A stretch of DNA of 5,142 nucleotides from an uncultured Treponema sp. (lineage in GTDB: Bacteria > Spirochaetota > Spirochaetia > Treponematales > Treponemataceae), in the NCBI GenBank assembly GCA_946403565.1, contig CAMJAJ010000128.1, positions 1-5,142 on the forward strand. The letters run 5' to 3'. Below the pieces are notes generated by a model. It was not told the DNA's origin and ran no database searches. It saw nothing but the letters and a program-made list of their open reading frames with translations. The position numbers and the translations under genes are program-made. Shown piece after piece: positions 1 through 5,142 of the stretch (position 1 is its first letter; every line of letters starts with the position of its first letter).

Positions 1-1726
1 TGGCCGCCTCGTACTTCTTGATGTCGTAGCCGCGCAGGGACTTGAACTTCTTGAGTATCTCCGGCACGTGCAGGATGGGAACGATGTCGTAGTGCTCGTC
101 AAAGACGATGCCCTGCAAGATCGTGAAGTTCTTGAACGCAGGCGGCAGGGGCTTGACGACGAGCGACACATACTGCTGCACCTGCTCAACGACGATACCG
201 ATGCGCTGCTCCATGTACTCGGCGATGAGGATGGAGTCCGCGTCCGTGACCGTTCCGCCCTTGTGGTCCTTGAACAGCGTGGACAGGGAGAAGACCGGAA
301 CCAGCTGCCCCTCGAACTTGATGTAGGTCTGGTTCTGGAGCGTCACGTACTCGCTCTTCTTGCGGTAGATGACGTCCACGATATGCTGGGAGGGTATGAG
401 GAACTTGTCCTGGTTGGACATGACGAACAGGCCCTGCAGGGTGGAAAGCGAGAGGGGGAAGTGCAGGATGAACGACGTTCCCTTGCCCAGGGTGCTCTCC
501 AGCCGGACCCGGCCCTTTATCTTTTCCACGTTGGTCCACACCACATCCAGGCCGACGCCGCGGCCGGACAGCTCCGTCACCTTGTCCTTGGTGGAGAAGC
601 CCGACATGAAGAGGAACTGCGACAGCTCCTTCTCGCCCATGTCCTTTACCTCGTCCGCGCGCTCCACGTACAGCTTGGAAGCCTTGGCGCGGATCTTCTC
701 AAAGTCGATACCCCGTCCGTCGTCGCTGACGGTCAGCTCGATGTGCTTGGTCTCCCGCTTACAGGTGATCGAGATGACCCCCTGCTCGTCCTTGCCGGCG
801 GCCTTGCGCTCCTCCGGAGTCTCTATGCCGTGGTCGAGCGCGTTGCGCACCAGGTGCATCAGGATGTCGTTCAGCTGTTCCAAGATCACCTTGTCTATCG
901 CGACCTCGGTCTCGGGGATGTTGGCACGGACGGCCTTGCCCAGCTGCATGGACTCCAGCGCAATCGTGTTCTCGAAGGGACGCAGGACAATGCTGATGGG
1001 CAGCATGCGCAGGTCAAAGACCTGGGTCTGCACGCTGAATATCGAAGTCTCCAGTGCGAAGATGTCCGACTCGAACTGCTTGCGTATCTTGGAAAGCTCG
1101 TGGTTGTCGGTCTCCTCCTCGATGACCCGCAGCTGGTCCAGCTGGTGCTTCAGGCGGAACTCACGCGTTATCATCGTGTCGAAGGAGCTGATTATCTCGT
1201 TGATCCTGCTCAGCTTGATACGGATGGACTGTATGTCGGAAATCTGCTGGTCTTCCTCGTCCTCCTCATCGTCGTTGCCCTGGAGCTTGTCCTCCTTCTC
1301 CCGGCGTATCTGGTCGGCGATGGAATCGATGTCCACCAGCTCTCCCGCGGCCAGCTTGTCGCAGGACTGCAGGTAGAGGTCAACGTTCATCTCGTCGGTG
1401 CCCTTCTTGCGGATGGCCGCCGCGCACTCGGTTATCTTGTCGGCCACGAAGAAGACCAGGCGAACCAGGCGGTCGCTGTTCTTCACCTGACCGTCCTTCA
1501 CGCCCTTGTATATGTCCTCGACGGCATGGGCCAGCTTCTCGATCGTCGCGTGGCCGAGCATGCGCGAGTTGCCCTTTATCGTGTGCAGGTTGCGCAACAG
1601 CCTGCTGAGCGTGTCCTTGTCCTTGGGGTCCGCCTTGAGGGCCAGCACGTCCTTGCGTGCGTCCTCCAGCAGCTCCGAAACCTCGGAGAGGAAACTTTCG
1701 GTAATGTCGGATGAAACCTTCGCCAT
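1..1726 (-). CDS. cheA: Chemotaxis histidine kinase CheA, 3' end missing (runs off left edge)
   Basis: This is the sensor kinase of the chemotaxis array: it autophosphorylates on histidine and donates phosphate to CheB and CheY-type receivers in the cytoplasm. The frame is open for 575 codons from ATG 1726 to the window edge. Domains in order: an HPt (P1) domain at about 1-120 with phospho-acceptor His48 in LLRNLHTIKGNSRMLG and the partner Glu70 in HAVED; a short linker with an acidic run (DDEEDEED, 152-159) and no P2 domain; a helical P3 dimerisation region at about 165-243; the P4 ATPase with N box HLVRNALDHGIE (291-302), G1 DDGRGID (335-341), F box FMSGFST and G2 SGRGVGLDVV (387-396); and a CheW-like P5 domain at about 430-558. 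The kinase motifs look intact. P3 is divergent and lacks the usual GEL signature. The protein continues beyond P5 (KKFKSLRGYDIKKYEA) with no stop, so another domain or a tail follows. The start is fixed by GGAGG 8 nt upstream and lies 3 nt after the cheR stop. Confidence 0.96.
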   Translation of the reverse strand, partial: MAKVSSDITESFLSEVSELLEDARKDVLALKADPKDKDTLSRLLRNLHTIKGNSRMLGHATIEKLAHAVEDIYKGVKDGQVKNSDRLVRLVFFVADKITECAAAIRKKGTDEMNVDLYLQSCDKLAAGELVDIDSIADQIRREKEDKLQGNDDEEDEEDQQISDIQSIRIKLSRINEIISSFDTMITREFRLKHQLDQLRVIEEETDNHELSKIRKQFESDIFALETSIFSVQTQVFDLRMLPISIVLRPFENTIALESMQLGKAVRANIPETEVAIDKVILEQLNDILMHLVRNALDHGIETPEERKAAGKDEQGVISITCKRETKHIELTVSDDGRGIDFEKIRAKASKLYVERADEVKDMGEKELSQFLFMSGFSTKDKVTELSGRGVGLDVVWTNVEKIKGRVRLESTLGKGTSFILHFPLSLSTLQGLFVMSNQDKFLIPSQHIVDVIYRKKSEYVTLQNQTYIKFEGQLVPVFSLSTLFKDHKGGTVTDADSILIAEYMEQRIGIVVEQVQQYVSLVVKPLPPAFKNFTILQGIVFDEHYDIVPILHVPEILKKFKSLRGYDIKKYEAA

Positions 1727-1729
1727 CTC

Positions 1730-2575
1730 CTAAACCTCCGTCTTCTTCTTCTTAAAGTAAAATACGTTGCCATCGGCGACCTTCTCCAGCGACGCGGGCA
1801 TGATGCTCTTGTCTATCTGGGCAATCTCGCTCATGGAGACGAACAGGATCCCGTCCTCATCCATGCACTTGTCAGCAATCACCTTGAGAATCCTGGCACG
1901 CAGCTCCTGGCTGAAATAGATGAACACGTTCCTGATGAACACGACGTTCTGCATCTTGGGGAGGATTCCTTCAAACACCGGATTGTCCATCTCCGCAAGG
2001 TTTATCTGCCGCGTCGTTATGTAACCGCGAATCTCATCGCTAAAGGCAATCTTCGCATTGGCCGTCCGGAAGGGGAACAGCAGGTTCTGAAAGGCAACCC
2101 CGTCCCCACCCCGCATGGAGGAGGCGTTGAACACCCCCGCCGCGCAGTGGCTCAGCACCGCCGTGTTTATGTCGCTCGCCGTGATGTGAGCACGCGCGCC
2201 CGCGTCCTTGGCCAGCAAGGCAAGCGAGTATGCCTCCTCACCGTATGAGCATGCCGCGCTCCATATCTTGATCGGCTGGCTCCCGTGCCGGGCGACCCAT
2301 TCGGGAAGGATATGCGAACGCACGAAGGAGAACTGCTTCTCCTCGCGGAAGAAGTAGGTCTCGTTGACGGTGCTTTCGTTTATCAGCTCCATCAGAAGGG
2401 ACTTGTCCTTCTTGAGCTTGTCGGTGTACTCCTTCACGGACGCGATGCCCAGCTCGTCCATCTTGCCGGACAGGTAGCTGCGGATTCCTTCGCGGTGGCT
2501 CGAACGGGGGATGATGCCCGTCGTCGTCGTGATGAGGTCGATTATCAGACCGAGGCTTTCGTCGTTCACCGTCAT
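1730..2575 (-). CDS. cheR: Chemotaxis receptor methyltransferase CheR
   Basis: This is a 281-aa SAM-dependent methyltransferase that methylates glutamates on chemoreceptors for adaptation, in opposition to CheB. Its length is typical for the family. Visible features: an N-terminal helical domain (about 1-80) ending in the family motif STVNETYFFRE (68-78); SAM motif I IWSAACSYGEEAYSLA (104-119), where the usual CSTGEEP reads CSYGEEA; the acidic SAM-ribose motif ASDIN (Asp135); FIRNVFIYF (213-221), matching the family FCRNVLIYF; and a C-terminal LFVSMSE, matching the LFLGxSE region. The frame is open upstream to an ATG at 2656, but I chose the ATG at 2575. Family similarity begins there, AAGGGGG lies 7 nt upstream, and it forms a classic ATGA overlap with the cheB stop. 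Family identity is nearly certain. The Thr-to-Tyr change in the SAM loop is the only oddity. Confidence 0.95.
   Translation of the reverse strand: MTVNDESLGLIIDLITTTTGIIPRSSHREGIRSYLSGKMDELGIASVKEYTDKLKKDKSLLMELINESTVNETYFFREEKQFSFVRSHILPEWVARHGSQPIKIWSAACSYGEEAYSLALLAKDAGARAHITASDINTAVLSHCAAGVFNASSMRGGDGVAFQNLLFPFRTANAKIAFSDEIRGYITTRQINLAEMDNPVFEGILPKMQNVVFIRNVFIYFSQELRARILKVIADKCMDEDGILFVSMSEIAQIDKSIMPASLEKVADGNVFYFKKKKTEV
1735..1739 (-). promoter_or_regulatory. Ribosome binding site of cheA
   Basis: GGAGG lies 8 nt before the cheA ATG, inside the last codons of cheR. A second AGGAG abuts the ATG but is too close to serve. This placement supports translational coupling of cheA to cheR and fixes the cheA start. 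Confidence 0.75.
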
Positions 2576-3600
2576 ACCGCAGCCCCCTTCGTACCGGCTC
2601 CGCCCGCAAGGTCCAGGATCCGTCCGGCTATCTCGCCCCGGGGATGCACCTCGCACGCGCCGCCGACCTCTATCGCCGCCGCCGGCATGCCGAACACGGC
2701 GCAGGTGGACTTGTCCTCCACGATCGTCCAGCCGCCGCCGTCGCGGATGAGCTTGCAGCCTTCCGCACCGTCACGTCCCATTCCCGTCAGAAGCACGGCG
2801 AGGCAGGACTTGCCGTACAGCCGGGCCGCGCTCCGGAAGAGCATGTTCACGGCGGGCCGGAGGAAGCGCTCCGGCGGATCGTCGGAAATCCGCAGCACGG
2901 GATGGGAGTTGCCCTTCACGAAATCTATGACCAGGTGCCGGTCCGCCGGGGCCATGTAGACCGTGCCGGGCAGGGCCTCCTCGCCGTCCCGGGCAAGGCG
3001 CACCGTCAGGTTGTCGCAGCTGCCGTTCAGCCAGTCCGCCAGGTTCCGGTCCGCGCCGACCTCGACGTGCTGGGCATACAGGATGGGCAGGGGGAAGCCC
3101 CGCCCCAGGCCCTTCAGGACCACCGCGACGGCGGTCGGTCCGCCGGTCGAGGCTCCGATGCAGAGGACGCGGTAGCCGCGGAAGGGCTTGGCCCTGCTGG
3201 CCCGTTCGGTATGGGTCGGATGGGGAGTAGCGGACACGATGGCCTCCAGATGCTCCACAAGCTCGTCAAAGAAGGCCCTGCCATACTCGTTCACCCGGGG
3301 TTTGGTCATGAACTCCACGGCACCGGCGGTCTTGGCGGCTATCGCCTTGGAGGAGTCCTCCGACAACAGGATGACCGGTATACGCATGGACTTGGACAGA
3401 ATCTTCGTCGCCTCCAGCCCGTCCATCTCCGGCATGTCTATGTCGCTTATCACCGCGTCGGGCCGTTCACCTTTCGCCGCGTCTATGACCCGCCTGCCGT
3501 TGGACACCGAGGCGATGATCTCCATGCCGGGCACCTTCGTGAGGTTCTGGTCCAGTATTGCCCTGACGACCGCGGAGTCGTCGGCGATTATGAGCTTCAT
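2572..3600 (-). CDS. cheB: Chemotaxis response regulator / protein-glutamate methylesterase CheB
   Basis: This 342-aa, two-domain enzyme removes methyl esters from, and may deamidate, receptor glutamates or glutamines when phosphorylated by CheA. The N-terminal receiver (about 1-120) has the acidic pair Asp7/Asp8, phospho-acceptor Asp53 in DIDMPEMDG, Ser80 at the switch position (LLSED) and Lys100 in TKPR. A linker of about 20 residues follows. The C-terminal esterase (about 142-332) carries the catalytic triad: Ser151 in GASTGGPTA, His178 in YAQHVEVGAD and Asp277 in LTGMGRDGA. The spacing is close to that of enteric CheB (Ser164, His190, Asp286), so the enzyme should be active. The ATG start is preceded by AGGGGGA with 7-nt spacing. 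The gene begins 12 nt after the CheW-like gene and its TGA overlaps the cheR ATG by 4 nt. Here cheB precedes cheR, whereas many operons have cheR first. Confidence 0.96.
   Translation of the reverse strand: MKLIIADDSAVVRAILDQNLTKVPGMEIIASVSNGRRVIDAAKGERPDAVISDIDMPEMDGLEATKILSKSMRIPVILLSEDSSKAIAAKTAGAVEFMTKPRVNEYGRAFFDELVEHLEAIVSATPHPTHTERASRAKPFRGYRVLCIGASTGGPTAVAVVLKGLGRGFPLPILYAQHVEVGADRNLADWLNGSCDNLTVRLARDGEEALPGTVYMAPADRHLVIDFVKGNSHPVLRISDDPPERFLRPAVNMLFRSAARLYGKSCLAVLLTGMGRDGAEGCKLIRDGGGWTIVEDKSTCAVFGMPAAAIEVGGACEVHPRGEIAGRILDLAGGAGTKGAAV
2583..2589 (-). promoter_or_regulatory. Ribosome binding site that decides the cheR start
   Basis: AAGGGGG lies 7 nt upstream of the ATG at 2575, within the end of cheB. 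It supports the 281-aa CheR over the 27-residue longer open frame, whose extra N-terminus is simply cheB sequence read in another frame. Confidence 0.65.
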
Positions 3601-3607
3601 TTCCGCT

Positions 3608-3614
3608 TCCCCCT
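3608..3614 (-). promoter_or_regulatory. Ribosome binding site of cheB
   Basis: AGGGGGA lies 7 nt before the cheB ATG and overlaps the TAG stop of the preceding CheW-like gene. Ribosomes finishing that gene would reach the site directly, so coupled translation is likely. Confidence 0.65.
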
Positions 3615-4119
3615 ACTCCGCAACCTTGATCATTCCGGTCGCGAAGAATTTCTTCATCAGCAGGTCGGGCGAAATCAATATGCGCCTGCGTCCCGTGTCG
3701 GAGTAGTCAATCGCGCAGATGCCGCACTCCCACAGCCTGGCCCGGATGCTTCCCGGATACAGCCGGAAACCGCTCATGTCCAGCAGCTTGCTGCTGATGG
3801 CCCCGTCCACGGACAGGGCGAGGTTTCCGGACGCGGGAAAGGCAGTCTTGGTGTAGTCGACTATCTTGGCGCTCACGTCCTTCACGAAGTCCTGCATCTT
3901 CATCACGAGGACGACATTGTAGGTGTCCGTCGAGCTACAGCCGAAGCTCTTGGTCAAGAGGTCACCGATGTAGATGTGGGGCAGGGTCTCCTGGTTGAAG
4001 GAGATGCTCTTCACGCCCCTGTCCACCTGCAGGTATATGCCCGAAACCACATAGCAGCTCTGGATGAGGAAGTCCACCGTATTGTACGCGATGCAGGTAA
4101 AGTGACTACGCGCTTCCAA
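3613..4119 (-). CDS. Divergent CheW-like protein of the che operon, function unproven
   Basis: This is a 168-aa protein that I do not recognise as a named family member. It has no signal peptide or membrane segment. Its pattern resembles a CheW/P5 fold: an N-terminal strand pair (FTCIAYNTVDFLIQSCYVVSGIYL, residues 7-30, split here as FTCIAYNTVDFLIQS and CYVVSGIYL); LPHIYIGDLLTKSFG (46-60), like the PVIDL strand and turn; YNVVLVMKM (67-75), like the central strand; LALSVDGAI (100-108), like the ALxVDxV strand of CheW; and a C-terminal GICAIDYSDTGRRRILISPDLL (133-154), like the final GxxxxxxxxxxILDxxxL strand. It lacks the GVINxRG loop present in the neighbouring CheW. The start is a TTG with AAGGA 6 nt upstream, overlapping the cheW end by 14 nt. 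The position between cheW and cheB points to a scaffold, adaptor or regulatory role in the array, which is inference. CheD was considered but its catalytic Cys/His motifs are absent. The gene itself is secure; the fold assignment is moderate. Confidence 0.75.
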   Translation of the reverse strand: MEARSHFTCIAYNTVDFLIQSCYVVSGIYLQVDRGVKSISFNQETLPHIYIGDLLTKSFGCSSTDTYNVVLVMKMQDFVKDVSAKIVDYTKTAFPASGNLALSVDGAISSKLLDMSGFRLYPGSIRARLWECGICAIDYSDTGRRRILISPDLLMKKFFATGMIKVAE

Positions 4120-4609
4120 GGTCTTTCCTTATCAAAAGCTCGAAGGAGCCGGGGTTTATGGCGGGAACTTCCTCATGCCCGTAGCTGAGCGTGCCCAAGA
4201 AGAAATCCTCGTCCCCCCCGTTGGGGATGAGGTTCAGGTCGGACTCCGCCATCTCCGTGAACTGGAGTATGTCCGAGATGTGGACGGACAGCTGGTCGTC
4301 GTCCCGCTTCATGATCAGGAAGAGCGGCTCTTCCGGCGGCTTGGCGTCCGTATCCCCGAACACCGCCAGCGGATTGATGACGGTGAAAGGGTCGCCGCGC
4401 CGGTTTATCACGCCCTCGATGTAGGCGGGCATGAAGGGCAGCTTGTAGACCGGCACGTCGCGGATTATCTCCAGCACGTCCGCCGACCGCATGGCATACT
4501 TCTTGCCCGCGATGGAGAAGATGAGCCACACGGTGGTCTTCTTCTCTACATCCTGGGCCTCGCTCGCCTTCTGGCTCTCGCTTATTACGTTTATCAGGTC
4601 CTCGTTCAT
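4106..4609 (-). CDS. cheW: Chemotaxis coupling protein CheW
   Basis: This is a 167-aa cytoplasmic adaptor that links chemoreceptor tips to the P5 domain of CheA. After a polar N-terminal extension of about 24 residues (rich in E, S and K), the CheW domain runs from about 25 to 163. It contains LIFSIAGKKYAM (first strands), VLEIIRDVPVYKLPFMPAYIEGVINRRG (45-72, quoted in parts as VLEIIRDVPVYKLP and YIEGVINRRG), the strand DPFTVINPLAVFG, LFLIMKR, and LSVHISDILQF, which matches the family ALxVDxV strand. Arg71 in NRRG matches the conserved Arg of the family NLRG motif that contacts receptor or kinase; Arg70 replaces the usual Leu. The ATG is 9 nt after the mcp stop. The nearest good Shine-Dalgarno (AGGAG) is 12 nt upstream, a little far, with GGGA closer. 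The end overlaps the next gene by 14 nt. The length is slightly above the usual ~150-165 aa because of the N-terminal tail. Confidence 0.94.
   Translation of the reverse strand: MNEDLINVISESQKASEAQDVEKKTTVWLIFSIAGKKYAMRSADVLEIIRDVPVYKLPFMPAYIEGVINRRGDPFTVINPLAVFGDTDAKPPEEPLFLIMKRDDDQLSVHISDILQFTEMAESDLNLIPNGGDEDFFLGTLSYGHEEVPAINPGSFELLIRKDLGSA
4126..4130 (-). promoter_or_regulatory. Ribosome binding site supporting a TTG start
   Basis: AAGGA lies 6 nt upstream of the TTG at 4119, inside the cheW reading frame. No ATG lies near this point in the frame, so the site decides in favour of the TTG start of the CheW-like gene. Confidence 0.65.
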
Positions 4610-4618
4610 ATTGTCCCG

Positions 4619-5142
4619 CTACTCCTGTCCGCCGCCCTGCTGGGCAGTCTGCTCGTTCAGCTCCACCGCTATCGCCTTCAGGTTCTGCGATGCCGTCGAA
4701 ATGCTCTCCGTCGCCGCCGTGAAGTTCTCTACGCCGGCCGCTATCTGCTTGAGCGTTATCAGTATCTGCTCGCTCGCCGCAGCCTGCTGCTGGATGATCG
4801 TCGTGATGTCACCCGCGCTCGCCGCAGTCACCTCCGACGCGTTCTTGATGCTCTCGAAACGCTCCTCAAGGCTCCGCGCCGTGTCGCAGCCCTCCTCTAT
4901 CTTCACCGTCCCGTTCTCGCTCGCGATAATCAGGCGGTCGGACGACTGCTGGATCTCGTTGATCTTCTCCTTGATCTCCTTCGTGCCGTCGATGATGCCG
5001 TCCGCAAGGCGGCGGATCTCCGTCGCGACGATGTGGAAGTTCTTGCCCGCCTCGCCCGCACTGCTCGCCTCAAGCTCCGCGTTGAACGCGATGATCTTCG
5101 CCTGGTCGGCGACCGAGTTGATCAGCGTGACGATGTCCCAGA
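4619..5142 (-). CDS. Methyl-accepting chemotaxis protein, C-terminal signalling domain only (5' part off right edge)
   Basis: These are the last 173 residues of a chemoreceptor, in the first gene seen of the operon; sensor, membrane and HAMP parts lie beyond the window. Residues 13-35 of the fragment form the hairpin tip that binds CheW and CheA. It reads QAKIIAFNAELEASSAGEAG then KNFHIVATEIRRLADG, where the common form is [34 protein letters not shown]. The tip glutamates and the AGExG turn are kept, but the flanks differ. The rest is a long helical coil with an Ala/Ser/Glu/Gln-rich heptad pattern. TTIIQQQAAA (residues 113-122) fits the methylation-site consensus [ASTG]2-x2-[EQ]2-x2-[ASTG]2, and AAASEQILIT nearly does. 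The protein ends in QQGGGQE with no NWETF-type CheR-tethering pentapeptide. About 150 residues lie between tip and C-terminus, somewhat longer than the 36-heptad enteric class. The ligand cannot be judged. Confidence 0.93.
   Translation of the reverse strand, partial: WDIVTLINSVADQAKIIAFNAELEASSAGEAGKNFHIVATEIRRLADGIIDGTKEIKEKINEIQQSSDRLIIASENGTVKIEEGCDTARSLEERFESIKNASEVTAASAGDITTIIQQQAAASEQILITLKQIAAGVENFTAATESISTASQNLKAIAVELNEQTAQQGGGQE
4622..4626 (-). promoter_or_regulatory. Possible ribosome binding site of cheW
   Basis: AGGAG lies in the last codons of the receptor gene, 12 nt upstream of the cheW ATG. This is longer than the usual 5-9 nt; a weaker GGGA sits at 4614-4617. Translation of cheW may lean on coupling to mcp termination 9 nt upstream. 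Confidence 0.45.
4775..4804 (-). other. Predicted receptor methylation segment
   Basis: The encoded TTIIQQQAAA matches the CheR/CheB methylation consensus at all six constrained positions, with a Gln-Gln pair at the modifiable site. As Gln it would need deamidation before methylation. CheB can do this in enteric bacteria, and no CheD is visible here. The assignment rests on the pattern alone. Confidence 0.45.

Noticed and set aside
369..1376. 335-codon Ser-rich plus-strand frame
   Set aside because: Another antisense shadow of cheA; the Ser/Arg bias is what the complement of its acidic and Leu codons gives.
68..1714. 548-codon open frame on the plus strand opposite cheA
   Set aside because: It is antisense to a motif-complete CheA in GC-rich DNA. 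The translation is Leu/Val/Asp/Gln-rich low-complexity sequence without domains, as expected from the complement of biased codons.
2576..2656. 27-codon N-terminal extension of CheR (ATG at 2656)
   Set aside because: The extension is Arg/Gly/Pro-rich and reads cheB codons out of frame. The downstream ATG has the ribosome binding site, the ATGA overlap and the normal CheR length.
3601..3612. Internal promoter or terminator in the largest intergenic gaps
   Set aside because: The largest gap is 12 nt and is occupied by a ribosome binding site; there is no hairpin with a T-run in it or at the other junctions.
3613..4119. CheD (receptor deamidase) as identity of the small gene
   Set aside because: CheD-size and in a che operon, but it has no GLGSC-type catalytic cysteine loop or matching histidine motif; the strand pattern fits CheW better.
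2644..4188. 514-codon plus-strand open frame across cheB, the CheW-like gene and cheW
   Set aside because: It spans three clear minus-strand genes and their junctions, is rich in His, Gly and Arg, has no recognisable motif, and its start lacks a convincing ribosome binding site.
4619..4906. A separate 95-aa protein starting at an internal GTG
   Set aside because: It is in frame with, and only the C-terminal part of, the receptor, whose coding continues upstream through the hairpin tip to the window edge.

Overview
The window is one continuous chemotaxis operon read entirely on the minus strand, right to left: an MCP-type chemoreceptor (3' part only), cheW, a small divergent protein that I read as a second CheW-like protein, cheB, cheR and cheA (5' part only, running off the left edge). 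No gene is seen on the plus strand. The long open frames there lie antisense to the che genes and are explained by GC-rich codon bias. The DNA looks moderately GC-rich by eye.

Layout in transcription order: mcp 3' end (5142-4619), 9-nt gap, cheW (4609-4106), 14-nt overlap, TTG-started CheW-like gene (4119-3613), 12-nt gap, cheB (3600-2572), 4-nt ATGA overlap, cheR (2575-1730), 3-nt gap, cheA (1726 to beyond 1). Coding is essentially wall to wall. There is no room for an internal promoter or a stand-alone terminator, so the set is probably one polycistronic, translationally coupled transcript whose promoter and terminator both lie outside the window. No stretch over 300 bases lacks a gene.

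How the parts should work together: the receptor's cytoplasmic hairpin docks on CheW and on the P5 domain of CheA. CheA autophosphorylates on His48 and passes phosphate to the CheB receiver (Asp53), and presumably to an output regulator not seen here. CheR methylates and CheB demethylates the receptor, giving adaptation. No cheY, cheC/cheX/cheZ phosphatase or cheD is present in the window. CheA continues past its P5 domain, so a fused receiver or an adjacent cheY may lie just to the left.

Organism: a bacterium with an accessory or main chemotaxis system. The unusual receptor tip (QAKIIAFNAELEASSAGEAG), the P2-less CheA and the gene order remind me of spirochaetes of the Treponema type. This is recollection of protein style, not a search result, and I hold it only weakly. 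The most unusual elements are the divergent CheW-like protein, the non-canonical receptor tip and the CheA architecture. I see no mobile elements, repeats, CRISPR arrays, tRNAs or rRNAs.
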